A stretch of DNA of 64,000 nt from an uncultured bacterium. GTDB taxonomy: Bacteria; Bacillota; Clostridia; Lachnospirales; Lachnospiraceae. How positions within the stretch are numbered: the stretch's first letter is position 1; each line of letters opens with the position of its first letter. Positions 15,806 to 25,804 of this stretch are shown here, piece by piece. The translations under genes were made by a program, and so were the position numbers. The stretch covers positions 1 to 64,000 of the forward strand of contig CANDBT010000018.1 of the NCBI GenBank assembly GCA_947383005.1, given 5' to 3'. The notes below the pieces were generated by a model. The model was not told the origin of the DNA. It did no database searches and worked only from the letters and a program-made list of their open reading frames with translations.

Positions 15806-18800
15806 AAACCATTGAAATCCAGGGGTTCAAATCTTTTGCCAATAAGATCCTGTTTGAATTCCATAACGGAATTACCGGTATCGTAGGGCCGAACGGCAGC
15901 GGGAAAAGCAATGTGGCGGATGCTGTCCGTTGGGTGCTGGGAGAGCAGAGGATCAAGCAATTGCGTGGAGCCAGCATGCAGGACGTGATTTTTTCCGGTA
16001 CGGAATTGAGAAAACCGCAGGGGTTTGCCTATGTGGCGATTACTCTGGATAATTCGGATCATCAGTTGGCAATTGATTATGATGAAGTGACCATAGCCCG
16101 CCGGTTGTATCGATCGGGGGAGAGCGAGTACCGGATTAATGGCAGCAGTTGCCGGCTCAAAGACATCAACGAACTGTTTTATGATACAGGTATCGGGAAA
16201 GAAGGATATTCTATTATCGGGCAAGGTCAGATAGACAGAATTTTGAGCAGCAAACCTGAGGACCGGCGGGAGCTGTTTGATGAAGCTGCCGGCATTGTCA
16301 AGTTTAAACGGCGAAAGGGAATAGCTCAAAAGAAGCTGGATGATGAAAAACAGAATCTGATTCGGGTGAGTGATATTTTAGCAGAGCTGGAAAAACAGGT
16401 AGGCCCTTTGGCCAGACAGTCGGAGACGGCAAAAAAGTACCTGCAGTTGAGAGAACAGCTAAAAATATACGATGCGAACTTGTTTTTGCTGGAGTCCGAA
16501 GCCATTCGCGGACAGTTGGATGAGGTTGAGAAAAATGAGGCTATTGTCTCGGGAGATTTGGAAGAAACATCCCGCCAGTCCGAAGAGATTAAAGAGGCTT
16601 ACAGCCGTGTGGAACAGGAATTGGCAGGCTTGGATGCGGAGTTGGCAAACAAGCGCAATATGTTGAGCCAGGCGGAGATGGAAAAAGGAAGCCTGGAAGG
16701 CCGAATCAATGTGCTGAACGAGCAGATTAATACGGAACAGATGAATGCCGGCCATATCCGCGCGCGGATAGAGGCGATTACAGCGGAACAGGAGGAGAAA
16801 CAGCAGCAGATTGCGGTTTATGAAAGAGACGGCGCTGGTATCCATGAAGAGGCGCAGATAAGCGCCGGGCGGCTGGCTGAGGCAGAAGAAAAGCTGCGGC
16901 AGAACGAGCGGCAGGTGCAGCAGTTGGATGACCGGATTGAGGAGACAAAAAGCCGGATTATTGCCGGTTTGAATGAAAAGGCATCTCTGGCAGCCAGGGA
17001 ACAGCGTTATCAGGCCATGCTGGAGCAGGTACAGGTCAGGCGCTCGGAGGTATGCCAACGGCTGCTGAAATTAAAGAGTGATGAGTCTGTCCAGGAAGAG
17101 TCTGTTTTGGAAGAGCAGCAAAAGCTTGACAAGATAAAGGAAGAATTAGCTTTGCTGGCGGCTGCCCAAAGGGAGCAGGAGAACAGGCTTGCGCAGGGAG
17201 AACAGCAGGTATGCAGGCTGACCAGGAGTTTAAATGAGCGGCATCAGGAATACCAGAAGGCATCCACCAGGCTGGAATCGTTAAGGAACCTGGCCGAGCG
17301 TTATGAAGGTTATGGCAACAGTATCCGCCGGGTGATGGAAGCCAGGGACCGGGTACAGGGAATCCGCGGAGTGGTAGCTGATTTGATTACTACCGACAAG
17401 CAGTATGAGACGGCGATTGAGACGGCTCTGGGAGGAAGCATACAGAATGTGGTGACGGATTCCGAGCGGACGGCCAAGGAGTTGATTGAGTATCTGAAGA
17501 AGAATAAATACGGGAGGGTGACGTTCCTACCGTTGACCAGTATTGGCCAGGGAGCCGGATTTTCCCGGCCGGAGGCCCTTAAAGAGACAGGCGTAATCGG
17601 GCTGGCCAGCGATTTGGTTCATACGGAGGAGGCGTACCGGGGACTGGCCAGGTATCTGCTGGGACGGGTAGTAGTGGCAGACACCATCGATCACGCCATT
17701 GCCCTGGCCAGGAAGTACCGCTATTCCCTGCGGATTGTTACCCTGGAAGGAGAATTGCTCAGTGCCGGCGGCTCCATGACCGGCGGAGCTTTTAAAAATT
17801 CCAGCAATTTGCTGGGAAGGAAGCGGGAGATTGAGGAGCTGGAGCAAATGTGCCAGAAGGCCTTTGCCATGGCAGAGCGAATTCAGGGGGAACTGAGCGA
17901 GAGCGAAGCATTGTCAGCCAAAATCAGGGAAGAGCTGGAACAGGGGAAAGAACGCCAGCATGAGGTTTCTCTTATTCAGAACACTTTGCAGGTAAATATA
18001 AGCCAGATGGAGGAAAAACGTAAGGAAATCAGAGACTCTTCCCAGGATTTTGTGCGGGAAAACCGTCAGTTGGAAATGCAGATTAAAGAGATAGAAAAAA
18101 ATTGCGCCGTTATCGCTCAGGATACACAGAAGCTGTTGTCGCAAAATGAACAGGATAATCAGGATGCCAGCCAGATGGCAGCCCGGTTGGAGGAGGCGAA
18201 GCAGGCGAGAGAAGCTTCCGTTCACAGACTTGAGGAAATTCGTCTGGAAGCTGCTGCTTTAAAACAGAAGGTGGATTTTGTCAGGGAAAATATTCACCGT
18301 GTCAAGGAGGAAATCAAACGGCTGGCAGAAGAATTGGCACAGCGTCAGGCAAGCACAGGAGATTCCGGGCTGGTGATCGAGAAAAAGCAGCAGGAGATTG
18401 AATGCTTGCGGCAGCAGATTCAGGATTCCATAGAGCGCAGGGAAGCATTGAGACAGGAAGCAGAGGGGCTGGCTGTACGCCGGGAAGACAGGACGAAAGA
18501 ACAAAAAGATTTTTTCCAGAAGCGGGAAGAGATATCTGCCAGGGCAGGCATGTTGGATAAAGAGCTGTTTCGTCTTCAAAGCCAGAGGGAGAAGCTGGAG
18601 GAGAAGCTGGAAAGTCAGACGAATTATATGTGGAATGAGTATGAGATGACTTATAGCGCCGCCGGCCCGATGAGAAATCCGGAATTGACCGCAGTTCCGG
18701 AGATAAAAAAGCAGATAAGTGAACTGAAAAACAGTATCCGCGCCTTGGGGAATGTCAACGTAAATGCGATAGAGGACTACCGGGAGGTTTCTGAACGGTA

Positions 18801-19356
18801 TGAATTTATGAAATCCCAGCATCAGGATCTGGCGGAGGCCGAACAGACGCTTTTGCAGATAATCGATGAGTTGGATAAAGGGATGCGCAGGCAGTTTGAA
18901 GAAAAATTTCAGGAGATCCGCAGCGAGTTTGACCGGGTATTTAAGGAACTGTTTGGCGGCGGCCATGGTACGCTGGCGTTGGTTGAAGGAGAGGATATAC
19001 TGGAATCGGGGATTCAGATTATTGCTCAGCCGCCGGGAAAGAAGCTGCAGAATATGATGCAGTTGTCCGGTGGAGAGAAGGCTTTGACGGCGATTTCCCT
19101 GCTGTTTGCCATCCAGAATCTGAAGCCGTCGCCTTTTTGCCTGCTGGATGAAATTGAGGCCGCTCTTGATGATTCCAATGTGGATCGGTTTGCCCGGTAT
19201 CTGCACAAACTGACGAAAAACACCCAGTTTATTGTCATTACCCATAGAAGAGGGACTATGGTGGCTTCAGACCGGCTTTACGGGATTACTATGCAGGAGA
19301 AAGGAGTATCTGCCATGGTTTCCGTGAATCTTATCGAGGATCAACTGGAAGACTGA
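15796..19356 (+). CDS. smc: Chromosome segregation protein SMC
   Basis: ATPase that organises and compacts the chromosome with ScpA and ScpB. Full-length 1186 residues: N-terminal head with Walker A GPNGSGKSNV (31-40), long coiled coil, hinge (about 515-650, GVVADLITTDKQYETAIETA and GGSMTGGAFKN near its end), returning coiled coil, C-terminal head with ABC signature LSGGEKALTAISLL and Walker B FCLLDEIEAALDD. The coiled-coil arms are Gln/Glu rich as usual. It overlaps rnc by 10 bases and is followed 40 bases later by ftsY. Confidence 0.97.
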   Translation: MYLKTIEIQGFKSFANKILFEFHNGITGIVGPNGSGKSNVADAVRWVLGEQRIKQLRGASMQDVIFSGTELRKPQGFAYVAITLDNSDHQLAIDYDEVTIARRLYRSGESEYRINGSSCRLKDINELFYDTGIGKEGYSIIGQGQIDRILSSKPEDRRELFDEAAGIVKFKRRKGIAQKKLDDEKQNLIRVSDILAELEKQVGPLARQSETAKKYLQLREQLKIYDANLFLLESEAIRGQLDEVEKNEAIVSGDLEETSRQSEEIKEAYSRVEQELAGLDAELANKRNMLSQAEMEKGSLEGRINVLNEQINTEQMNAGHIRARIEAITAEQEEKQQQIAVYERDGAGIHEEAQISAGRLAEAEEKLRQNERQVQQLDDRIEETKSRIIAGLNEKASLAAREQRYQAMLEQVQVRRSEVCQRLLKLKSDESVQEESVLEEQQKLDKIKEELALLAAAQREQENRLAQGEQQVCRLTRSLNERHQEYQKASTRLESLRNLAERYEGYGNSIRRVMEARDRVQGIRGVVADLITTDKQYETAIETALGGSIQNVVTDSERTAKELIEYLKKNKYGRVTFLPLTSIGQGAGFSRPEALKETGVIGLASDLVHTEEAYRGLARYLLGRVVVADTIDHAIALARKYRYSLRIVTLEGELLSAGGSMTGGAFKNSSNLLGRKREIEELEQMCQKAFAMAERIQGELSESEALSAKIREELEQGKERQHEVSLIQNTLQVNISQMEEKRKEIRDSSQDFVRENRQLEMQIKEIEKNCAVIAQDTQKLLSQNEQDNQDASQMAARLEEAKQAREASVHRLEEIRLEAAALKQKVDFVRENIHRVKEEIKRLAEELAQRQASTGDSGLVIEKKQQEIECLRQQIQDSIERREALRQEAEGLAVRREDRTKEQKDFFQKREEISARAGMLDKELFRLQSQREKLEEKLESQTNYMWNEYEMTYSAAGPMRNPELTAVPEIKKQISELKNSIRALGNVNVNAIEDYREVSERYEFMKSQHQDLAEAEQTLLQIIDELDKGMRRQFEEKFQEIRSEFDRVFKELFGGGHGTLALVEGEDILESGIQIIAQPPGKKLQNMMQLSGGEKALTAISLLFAIQNLKPSPFCLLDEIEAALDDSNVDRFARYLHKLTKNTQFIVITHRRGTMVASDRLYGITMQEKGVSAMVSVNLIEDQLED

Positions 19357-19396
19357 CAAAACGTACACTTTTTTACAAAAAGTTGGAGGCAGAAAT

Positions 19397-20326
19397 ATGG
19401 AAGAAAAGAAAAAAGGTTTTTTTGGCCGACTGGTAGAGGGATTGGCGAAGACCAGGGATAATATTGTTTCGGGGATGGATTCGATATTCAGCGGATTTTC
19501 TGCTATAGATGAAGACTTCTACGAGGAATTGGAAGAAACGCTGATTATGGGTGACTTGGGAATTAAAACCACCGCTTCCATTATGGAAGATTTGCGGAAA
19601 AAGGTCAAGGAACAGCATATTAAAGAGCCGGCAGAATGCCGTCGGTTGTTGATTGATTCCATCAAAGAGCAGATGAATTTGGGAGAGAATGCTTACGAGT
19701 TCGAAAACCGTACTTCCGTGGTGCTGGTAATCGGTGTCAATGGCGTGGGAAAGACGACTTCCGTAGGCAAACTGGCAGGACAGCTCAAAGATAAGGGGAA
19801 GAAAGTTATCCTGGCGGCAGCAGATACCTTCCGGGCGGCTGCTATCGAACAGCTTACCGAGTGGGCCAACAGGGCGGGAGTGGATATCATTGCCCAACAG
19901 GAAGGTTCTGATCCGGCAGCGGTGATTTTTGATGCCGTAGCTGCGGCCAAATCCCGCCATGGAGACGTATTGATCTGCGATACGGCCGGCCGTCTTCACA
20001 ATAAGAAGAATCTGATGGAAGAGCTGAAAAAAATCAATCGGATTATTGATAAGGAATATCCGGCCGCTTTTCGGGAGACTTTGGTGGTGCTGGACGGGAC
20101 TACTGGGCAAAACGCCCTTTCCCAGGCCAGGCAGTTTATGGAAGTGGCAGATATTACCGGCATTATCCTGACAAAACTGGATGGTACAGCCAAGGGAGGC
20201 ATAGCCGTGGCGATTCAGTCGGAACTGGGAATCCCTGTCAAATATGTAGGAGTAGGGGAGCATATCGACGACTTGCAGAAGTTTAATTCTGGGGATTTCG
20301 TCAACGCGCTGTTTGACGTGCGGTGA
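19397..20326 (+). CDS. ftsY: Signal recognition particle receptor FtsY
   Basis: SRP-family GTPase that docks ribosome-SRP complexes at the membrane. The 309 residues have a short N domain and NG core: P-loop GVNGVGKTTSVGKL (G1), ADTFRAAAIEQL (G2), DTAGRLHNKKNLMEEL (G3), TKLDGTAKGG (G4). The acidic A domain of the E. coli protein is missing, as in most Firmicutes. The gene follows smc as in Bacillus, but the ylxM-ffh pair that often follows is not here; ilvA is next after a 184-bp gap. Confidence 0.97.
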   Translation: MEEKKKGFFGRLVEGLAKTRDNIVSGMDSIFSGFSAIDEDFYEELEETLIMGDLGIKTTASIMEDLRKKVKEQHIKEPAECRRLLIDSIKEQMNLGENAYEFENRTSVVLVIGVNGVGKTTSVGKLAGQLKDKGKKVILAAADTFRAAAIEQLTEWANRAGVDIIAQQEGSDPAAVIFDAVAAAKSRHGDVLICDTAGRLHNKKNLMEELKKINRIIDKEYPAAFRETLVVLDGTTGQNALSQARQFMEVADITGIILTKLDGTAKGGIAVAIQSELGIPVKYVGVGEHIDDLQKFNSGDFVNALFDVR

Positions 20327-20510
20327 CAGTCCGCCAGAGGAAGCATAATGTCCGGATGGAGGATTTTTTACCCGTCGCGTCAGGCAAAAGATGAGATGTT
20401 TGGCGCCTGAAATTTATGCCAAATTCCCCGCCATCTGAATTGTTGCCAGGAAGTAACAGTCCAGGGTGTCTGAACTTGTTGGCAGGAAATAAAAAAGAGG
20501 AGAGAAAATC
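20327..20510. other. Intergenic region with repeat-derived sequence between ftsY and ilvA
   Basis: The 184 bases carry a short stem (TTTGGC...GCCAAA, about 20399-20423) and a CCGCCATCTGAATTGTTGCC segment that resembles the right end of the 4318-4415 element. GTAACAGTCC at about 20453 is a further degenerate TAACTGTTCA-type core. No gene is seen. Confidence 0.4.
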
Positions 20511-21740
20511 ATGGAAGAATTGACATTGGAGCATTTTGAAGAAGCATCAGAGGAAGTGAAGAAAGTCACTTTGGAAACAAAACTGGTTTACAGTGAATAT
20601 TTTTCCCAGCAGACAGGGAACAAAATTTATTTCAAACCGGAAAATATGCAGTACACCGGCGCTTATAAAGTGCGGGGGGCTTATTATAAAATCAGCACTT
20701 TGACGAAGGAGGAGCGGGAACGGGGGCTGATTACCGCTTCTGCAGGGAACCATGCGCAGGGAGTGGCTTATGCGGCTAAACTGGCAGGGATTCATTCGGT
20801 GGTAGTAATGCCGACCACCACCCCGTTAATCAAAGTCAACCGCACCAGGAATTACGGGGCCGAGGTTGTGCTGGTCGGAAATGATTTTGATGAGGCATGT
20901 GCGTATGCTGTCCGGCTGGCCGGGGAAAAAGGTTATACGTTTGTCCATCCTTTTGATGATCTGGATGTGGCTACAGGCCAGGGAAGCATTGCCATGGAAA
21001 TTATCAAGGAGCTGCCGACGGTAGACTATATTCTGGTGCCGGTAGGCGGCGGGGGCCTTTGTACCGGTGTGTCGGTCCTGGCTAAACTGCTGAATCCCAA
21101 GATCAAGGTAATCGGTGTGGAACCTGCCGGGGCCAACTGCCTGCAGGCTTCCCTGCAGGCCGGTGAGGTGCTGACCCTTCCCTCAACCAGTACGATTGCC
21201 GACGGGACGGCTGTCCGTCGGCCGGGGGAGAAGCTGTTTCCTTATCTGCGGGAAAACGTAGATGAGATAATTACGATTGAGGATTCAGAGCTGATCGTGG
21301 CCTTTTTGGATATGGTGGAAAATCATAAGATGATTGTGGAGAATTCCGGCCTTTTGACGGTTGCTGCCTTAAAGCATATGGATGTGCAGAAGAAAAAGAT
21401 TGTGGCAATTTTAAGCGGCGGGAATATGGATGTGATTACCATGTCATCAGTAGTGCAGCATGGGCTGATTCAGAGGGACAGGATCTTTACGGTTTCCGTG
21501 CTGCTGCCTGACAAGCCGGGCGAATTGGCAAAAGTCTCCACTCTTTTGGCCAACGAGCGTGGCAACGTGATCAAGCTGGAGCACAATCAATTTGTCAGTA
21601 TCAACAGGAATGCGGCTGTGGAGCTGAGGATAACGATGGAGGCAGAGGGAACAGCCCACAAGAACCTGATTGTGCAGGCGCTGAATGACGGGGGCTATCG
21701 TCCGAAGCTGGTGCAATCAAAAGGAAACGGAAGTTGGTAA
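20511..21740 (+). CDS. ilvA: Threonine ammonia-lyase, medium form with one ACT domain
   Basis: PLP enzyme that deaminates threonine to 2-oxobutanoate for isoleucine synthesis or threonine catabolism. The 409 residues hold the PLP lysine in YKVRGAYYK (about 54), the phosphate loop [20 protein letters not shown], and a single C-terminal ACT domain ([20 protein letters not shown], about 325-400). This length and single ACT domain match the ilvA_1Cterm type; E. coli IlvA has two regulatory domains and TdcB has none. The catabolic or biosynthetic role is therefore open. The ribosome site AAGAGGAGAG precedes the ATG. The next gene begins one base after its stop. Confidence 0.92.
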   Translation: MEELTLEHFEEASEEVKKVTLETKLVYSEYFSQQTGNKIYFKPENMQYTGAYKVRGAYYKISTLTKEERERGLITASAGNHAQGVAYAAKLAGIHSVVVMPTTTPLIKVNRTRNYGAEVVLVGNDFDEACAYAVRLAGEKGYTFVHPFDDLDVATGQGSIAMEIIKELPTVDYILVPVGGGGLCTGVSVLAKLLNPKIKVIGVEPAGANCLQASLQAGEVLTLPSTSTIADGTAVRRPGEKLFPYLRENVDEIITIEDSELIVAFLDMVENHKMIVENSGLLTVAALKHMDVQKKKIVAILSGGNMDVITMSSVVQHGLIQRDRIFTVSVLLPDKPGELAKVSTLLANERGNVIKLEHNQFVSINRNAAVELRITMEAEGTAHKNLIVQALNDGGYRPKLVQSKGNGSW

Positions 21741-21741
21741 G

Positions 21742-23004
21742 ATGAGTAAAATTCAAAGTGCGGCGGCACCCCTCTTGGATAATGTCCGTTATTTTGTCAA
21801 ATGGACATTGATTTCCGCGCTGATTGGCATAGTTGTTGGTCTGATTGGCTCCGTGTTTGGGCAGATTGTGGTCCAGGTTACCAATATATGGCAGAATAAC
21901 CATTGGACGGTGTTTTTTATGCCTGTGTCCGGGGTGGTGATTGTATGGCTTTACCGGGTGTTCCATGAGGAAAAAAACAAGGGGACGGATTTGGTGCTGA
22001 ACTCCATATCCTCCAATGAAGAGATTACTCCTGCCACGGGACTGCTGATTTTTATATCGACTATCTGCAGCCATATCGTGAGCGCTTCCGTGGGCAGGGA
22101 AGGCGCCGCCCTGCAGCTTGGGGGCGCGTTGGGGAGCTTAGTGGGGAAAATGCTCCAATTGGATGAAAAAGATAAAAAAATTGCGATTATGTGTGGAATG
22201 AGCGCCTGTTTTTCTGCTTTGTTCGGCACGCCACTGGCGGCAGGCATATTCTCTATGGAAGTAGTAGGAATTGGTATTATGTATTATGCGGCGCTGGTTC
22301 CCTGTTTGTTCGCTTCTTTTATCGGCGCTGCCATATCCGGGAAAATGGGATTGGTTCCGGAGCATTTTGCGATTGGCACGGTGCCGGAATTTGGGATAAC
22401 AGGGGCAGGTTTGTCCGTTCTTTTAGGGGCTTTGTGCGCGGCGGTAGGGATTTTGCTGTGTCTGGTTTTGCATCAGGGCGGCACGTTATACCGAAGATAT
22501 CTGCCGAACCTTTATTGGCGGATATTGGCAGGGAGCGGGATTTATATCGTGCTGACTCTCATCTTTTCTTCCCGGTATTATAATGGCGGCGGACTTCATT
22601 TGATTGAGCGGTGTTTCGAAGGGGAAAGCGTGCCTTATTACGCTTTTCTGCTGAAAATGGTGTTTACGGCGGTGGCTATTGGTGCGGGATTTAAGGGCGG
22701 CGAAATCGTGCCTACCTTGTGCGTGGGGGCGCTGTTCGGGTATGTGGTGTCGTCTGTGCTCCACGTACCGGTAGGTTTATGCTCTGCTATCGGGATGGTG
22801 TGTTTGTTTGTCAGCGTGACCAATTGTCCTATATCTACGGTTTTTATGGCATTTGAACTGTTTGGATTTGAGGCAATGCCTTATTTTGCCCTCAGCATCG
22901 CGGTCAGCTTTACACTATCTGGATATTACGGGTTGTATCACAGTCAGAGGTTCATTTATTCAAAAATAAAAATGGAGTATATTAACCGGATATCCAATGA
23001 GTAG
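21742..23004 (+). CDS. CLC-family anion channel/antiporter
   Basis: Membrane protein of 420 residues with about ten or more hydrophobic helices. The gating glutamate is E120 in VGREGAALQLGG, and FKGGEIVPTLCVGALFG matches the second conserved CLC motif. The first motif, GSGIP, is not found: its expected place reads NKGTDLVLNS. This pattern is closer to the fluoride-exporting CLC-F branch than to chloride ClcA, but the evidence is only motif level. The start is ATG 21742, one base after the ilvA stop; an in-frame upstream start at 21685 would lie within ilvA. The ribosome site (GGAAG) is weak, so translation is probably coupled to ilvA. Confidence 0.85.
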   Translation: MSKIQSAAAPLLDNVRYFVKWTLISALIGIVVGLIGSVFGQIVVQVTNIWQNNHWTVFFMPVSGVVIVWLYRVFHEEKNKGTDLVLNSISSNEEITPATGLLIFISTICSHIVSASVGREGAALQLGGALGSLVGKMLQLDEKDKKIAIMCGMSACFSALFGTPLAAGIFSMEVVGIGIMYYAALVPCLFASFIGAAISGKMGLVPEHFAIGTVPEFGITGAGLSVLLGALCAAVGILLCLVLHQGGTLYRRYLPNLYWRILAGSGIYIVLTLIFSSRYYNGGGLHLIERCFEGESVPYYAFLLKMVFTAVAIGAGFKGGEIVPTLCVGALFGYVVSSVLHVPVGLCSAIGMVCLFVSVTNCPISTVFMAFELFGFEAMPYFALSIAVSFTLSGYYGLYHSQRFIYSKIKMEYINRISNE

Positions 23005-23031
23005 ATATCGGCAGGCTAAGGAGGACAAATA

Positions 23032-24726
23032 GTGGCAACAAAATTTGAAGAATTAAGTTTGGACGGAAGGATTCTCCGCGCGGTGATGGACATGGGGTTT
23101 GAGGAAACCACACCGATTCAGGAAAAGGCAATACCGGTGCAAATGGAGGGGTTGGATATTATCGGACAGGCTCAGACCGGAACCGGCAAGACGGCAGCTT
23201 TCGGTATTCCGCTGCTGCAAAAGATAGACCCGAAAAACCGGAAGCTGCAGGCGGTGGCTTTGTGTCCTACCCGCGAGCTGGCGATCCAGGTGGCGGAGGA
23301 ACTGCGCCGTCTGGCAAAATATATGCACGGGATTAAGATCCTGCCTATTTATGGTGGGCAGGATATCGTGAGGCAAATCCGGGGATTGAAAGACGGAACG
23401 CAGGTGATCATTGGCACTCCCGGGCGGGTTATGGACCATATGCGCAGGAAAACGGTAAAGTTTGATCAGGTGCATACGGTGGTTATGGACGAAGCAGATG
23501 AAATGCTGAATATGGGTTTTTTGGAAGATATGGAAACGATTCTAAGCCAGCTTCCCCAGGAACGGCAGACAATCATGTTTTCCGCTACTATGCCGGAAGC
23601 CATTATGAAAATTGCCCGAACCTTTCAAAAGGAACCTCAGGTTGTCAAGGTGGTAAAAAAGGAACTGACCGTGCCGAAAGTGACGCAGTATTATTATGAG
23701 GTAAAGCCGAAAACCAAGGTGGAGGTAATGTGCCGCCTGCTGGATATGTATGCGCCCAAGCTTTCCGTAGCTTTCTGCAACACCAAACGTCAGGTAGATG
23801 CTTTGGTGGATGAGCTTCAGGGGCGGGGATATTTTGCTGAAGGGCTTCATGGGGATTTGAAACAGATTCAGCGGGACCGGGTGATGAACAGTTTCCGCAA
23901 TGGCCGTACGGAAATCCTGGTGGCTACGGATGTGGCAGCCAGGGGAATCGACGTAGATGACGTGGAGGCGGTATTCAATTTCGATATTCCTCAGGATGAT
24001 GAATACTATGTGCACCGGATCGGCCGGACCGGACGGGCAGGCCGGGAAGGTATCGCTTTCAGTTTGGTCGTAGGCCGGGAAGTATATAAGCTGCGGGATA
24101 TCCAACGGTATTGCAAGACAAAGATTATCCCCCAGGCCATCCCTTCCCTGGACGATATCACGGAAATAAAAGCGGAGAAGATCCTGGGCCAGGCAAAAGA
24201 TATGATTGAAGATATGGATCTGAGCAGAGAAGTCCATATTCTGGAGAAAAAGCTTTTGGCAGAGGATTATACTTCTTTGGATTTGGCCGCCGCCCTTTTG
24301 CGGATGAGTATGGGAGAGGAAAACCAGGATATTATCGATGATTACCGGGAAGCCCGTTCCCTGGAAGATTTGGACCGATATGGACGGGGAAGCAGGAATT
24401 CCGGAGGAAGAGGCGGACGCAGCTATGGCGGGAGAGAACTTGGACGCGATTACAGCCGCACAGGCCGTGGCGCCCGCAGAAACCGGAGCAATGGCATGAC
24501 TACGTTGTTTTTTAATATCGGCAAAGACCAGAACGTGAAATCCGGGGATATTCTGGGCGCTGTGGCCGGGGAGAGCGGCATTCCCGGAAGGATGATCGGA
24601 AGTATTGATATGTATGATAAATATACTTTTGTTGAGGTGCCGGAGGATTGTGCGGACGAAGTGCTGATGTGCATGCAGAAAGTGAAAATCCGCGGAAAAA
24701 TTGTTCATGTGGAGAAGGCGAAATGA
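23032..24726 (+). CDS. DEAD-box ATP-dependent RNA helicase (CshA/DeaD type)
   Basis: Unwinds RNA in ribosome assembly and mRNA decay. The 564 residues contain the Q motif near TPIQEKAIPVQ, motif I AQTGTGKT, motif II DEADEMLNMGF, motif III SAT, and motif VI YVHRIGRTGRAGREG. After the core come a helical extension, a basic Arg/Gly tract (about 455-485, GRGSRNSGGRGGRSYGG), and a DbpA-like RNA-binding domain (MTTLFFNIGKDQNVKSGDIL to the end). The start is GTG with a strong AAGGAGG site. The combination of Gly/Arg tract and DbpA-type domain is common in clostridial members. Confidence 0.94.
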   Translation: MATKFEELSLDGRILRAVMDMGFEETTPIQEKAIPVQMEGLDIIGQAQTGTGKTAAFGIPLLQKIDPKNRKLQAVALCPTRELAIQVAEELRRLAKYMHGIKILPIYGGQDIVRQIRGLKDGTQVIIGTPGRVMDHMRRKTVKFDQVHTVVMDEADEMLNMGFLEDMETILSQLPQERQTIMFSATMPEAIMKIARTFQKEPQVVKVVKKELTVPKVTQYYYEVKPKTKVEVMCRLLDMYAPKLSVAFCNTKRQVDALVDELQGRGYFAEGLHGDLKQIQRDRVMNSFRNGRTEILVATDVAARGIDVDDVEAVFNFDIPQDDEYYVHRIGRTGRAGREGIAFSLVVGREVYKLRDIQRYCKTKIIPQAIPSLDDITEIKAEKILGQAKDMIEDMDLSREVHILEKKLLAEDYTSLDLAAALLRMSMGEENQDIIDDYREARSLEDLDRYGRGSRNSGGRGGRSYGGRELGRDYSRTGRGARRNRSNGMTTLFFNIGKDQNVKSGDILGAVAGESGIPGRMIGSIDMYDKYTFVEVPEDCADEVLMCMQKVKIRGKIVHVEKAK

Positions 24727-24746
24727 TTGCCGAGGGCCTAAAGGTA

Positions 24747-24775
24747 TTGAAATATGTTTCTATTTATGGTAAAGT
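24747..24775 (+). promoter_or_regulatory. Possible promoter of the 195-residue membrane protein
   Basis: TTGAAA (24747-24752), 17-base spacer, TAAAGT (24770-24775). The -10 box is a 4/6 match, so confidence is limited. Confidence 0.35.
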
Positions 24776-24864
24776 TTTTATGGATTATCTGGAGTAATCG
24801 TCCAAAGCCCGTTTGGGCGGTTGCTATCCAAGACTAATACATATAAACTAGGAGGAAACAAATC

Positions 24865-25452
24865 ATGATTGAAAAAATGGCGGAAGCCGTGGGCGTTACC
24901 CCCAAGGCAATGGTTATGGGCTTGATCTTTTTTGCCGTTGCTTTTGTCATTCTTTTTATCAAGCTTACGCTGGATGAAAAGAAGGGGGTGAACAGCCAGG
25001 AAAAAGCAGATGTCCGCAAGCTGATTAACAATCTCGTTCCGAATGGTTCCGAATATATGGCGGCATACGCCCACAGTACGGAGTCTTTTGTCGGGCGGGA
25101 GGTTTATCATTATTATGCGATAGGATTTCGCCCTGAGGAGACGGATCATTTGTGGGTAATCCCGATTGGGGTGGAATCCGGTAAAATCGTTTATACCCAG
25201 TCCATGAAGGCAAGCGCGGAGAACCTGGCTTATGTGGGGGGGAACGCCTACCGGCTGGAATTGCATTTCCCGGGGACAAAAGACAAAATCATCCTTTCCG
25301 TGGACGAGAGCAACACCAAATCGGGCAAACAATGCCAGGTAAATATCCAGCAGCCGGAAGAGTCGAAAGCGTTCAAAACTTTCGCGGAGAATTTCCAGGG
25401 ACGGGTAAATAAGATTCTGGGTGTGGACAAAAAAGGCCGCCAACTGAAATAA
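24865..25452 (+). CDS. Membrane-anchored protein of unknown function
   Basis: Not recognised. The 195 residues start with one membrane span (about 17-36, VMGLIFFAVAFVILFIKL) and continue with about 155 soluble residues that look like a mixed alpha/beta or beta-sandwich domain (HYYAIGFRPEETDHLWVIPI, YRLELHFPGTKDKIILSVDE). The short N-terminus and the charge after the span suggest the soluble part is cytoplasmic. ACTAGGAGG gives a strong ribosome site. It has its own possible promoter and is followed by a MITE-like repeat. No catalytic motif or metal-binding cluster is visible. Confidence 0.8.
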   Translation: MIEKMAEAVGVTPKAMVMGLIFFAVAFVILFIKLTLDEKKGVNSQEKADVRKLINNLVPNGSEYMAAYAHSTESFVGREVYHYYAIGFRPEETDHLWVIPIGVESGKIVYTQSMKASAENLAYVGGNAYRLELHFPGTKDKIILSVDESNTKSGKQCQVNIQQPEESKAFKTFAENFQGRVNKILGVDKKGRQLK

Positions 25453-25455
25453 CGG

Positions 25456-25673
25456 CTAGTGCTGCATTGCGGAAATAACAGTGAATACAGTGCTTGATAT
25501 TTTCGTCATCTGTGCGTCTGCAAAGCGACGTTCTACACTCCGTTCCGGTCCTTGCTGAACAAGCGCCACTGGCGCTTAGCAACGTAGCGGTGCCTACGTC
25601 TAGCTTTGCAGGCGTGCAGAGGGCGGAAATAGCGAGTGCCGAATTCACTGAAATTTCCGCAAGGTAGTACTAG
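25456..25673. mobile_element. MITE-like element with about 75-bp imperfect inverted arms
   Basis: The left arm (25456-25530) begins CTAGTGCTGCATTGCGGAAA. The right arm (about 25600-25673), read in reverse, begins CTAGTACTACCTTGCGGAAA and continues to match across CAGTGAAT, ATTT and CTGCAAAGC. Smaller stems lie in the centre (AAGCGCCACTGGCGCTT at 25561-25577). It holds no ORF and no transposase. Immediately after its end, CTAGTACTGTCTTGTGGGAAA (25670-25690) repeats the terminal sequence again, so a second partial copy or a nested end is likely. It fills most of a 352-bp gene-free gap (25453-25804). Confidence 0.65.
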
Positions 25674-25804
25674 TACTGTCTTGTGGGAAATACAGCAGCT
25701 ATTTCCCTTACGCGCTCCTGCGCATAAAAGAAAACGGTTTAGGGAGAGCCTGAACTGTTGCAGATATAAGCAAAAGAAAACAGAAAATAGCGAGGAATAA
25801 ATCG

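Noticed and set aside
18259-19245. 328-codon minus-strand frame in smc
   Set aside because: Antisense of the coiled coil and C-terminal head; residue content (Leu/Phe/Gln) is the usual reverse of a Gln/Glu-rich coding strand.
25456-25673. Full insertion sequence
   Set aside because: No transposase frame of any size lies inside the element.
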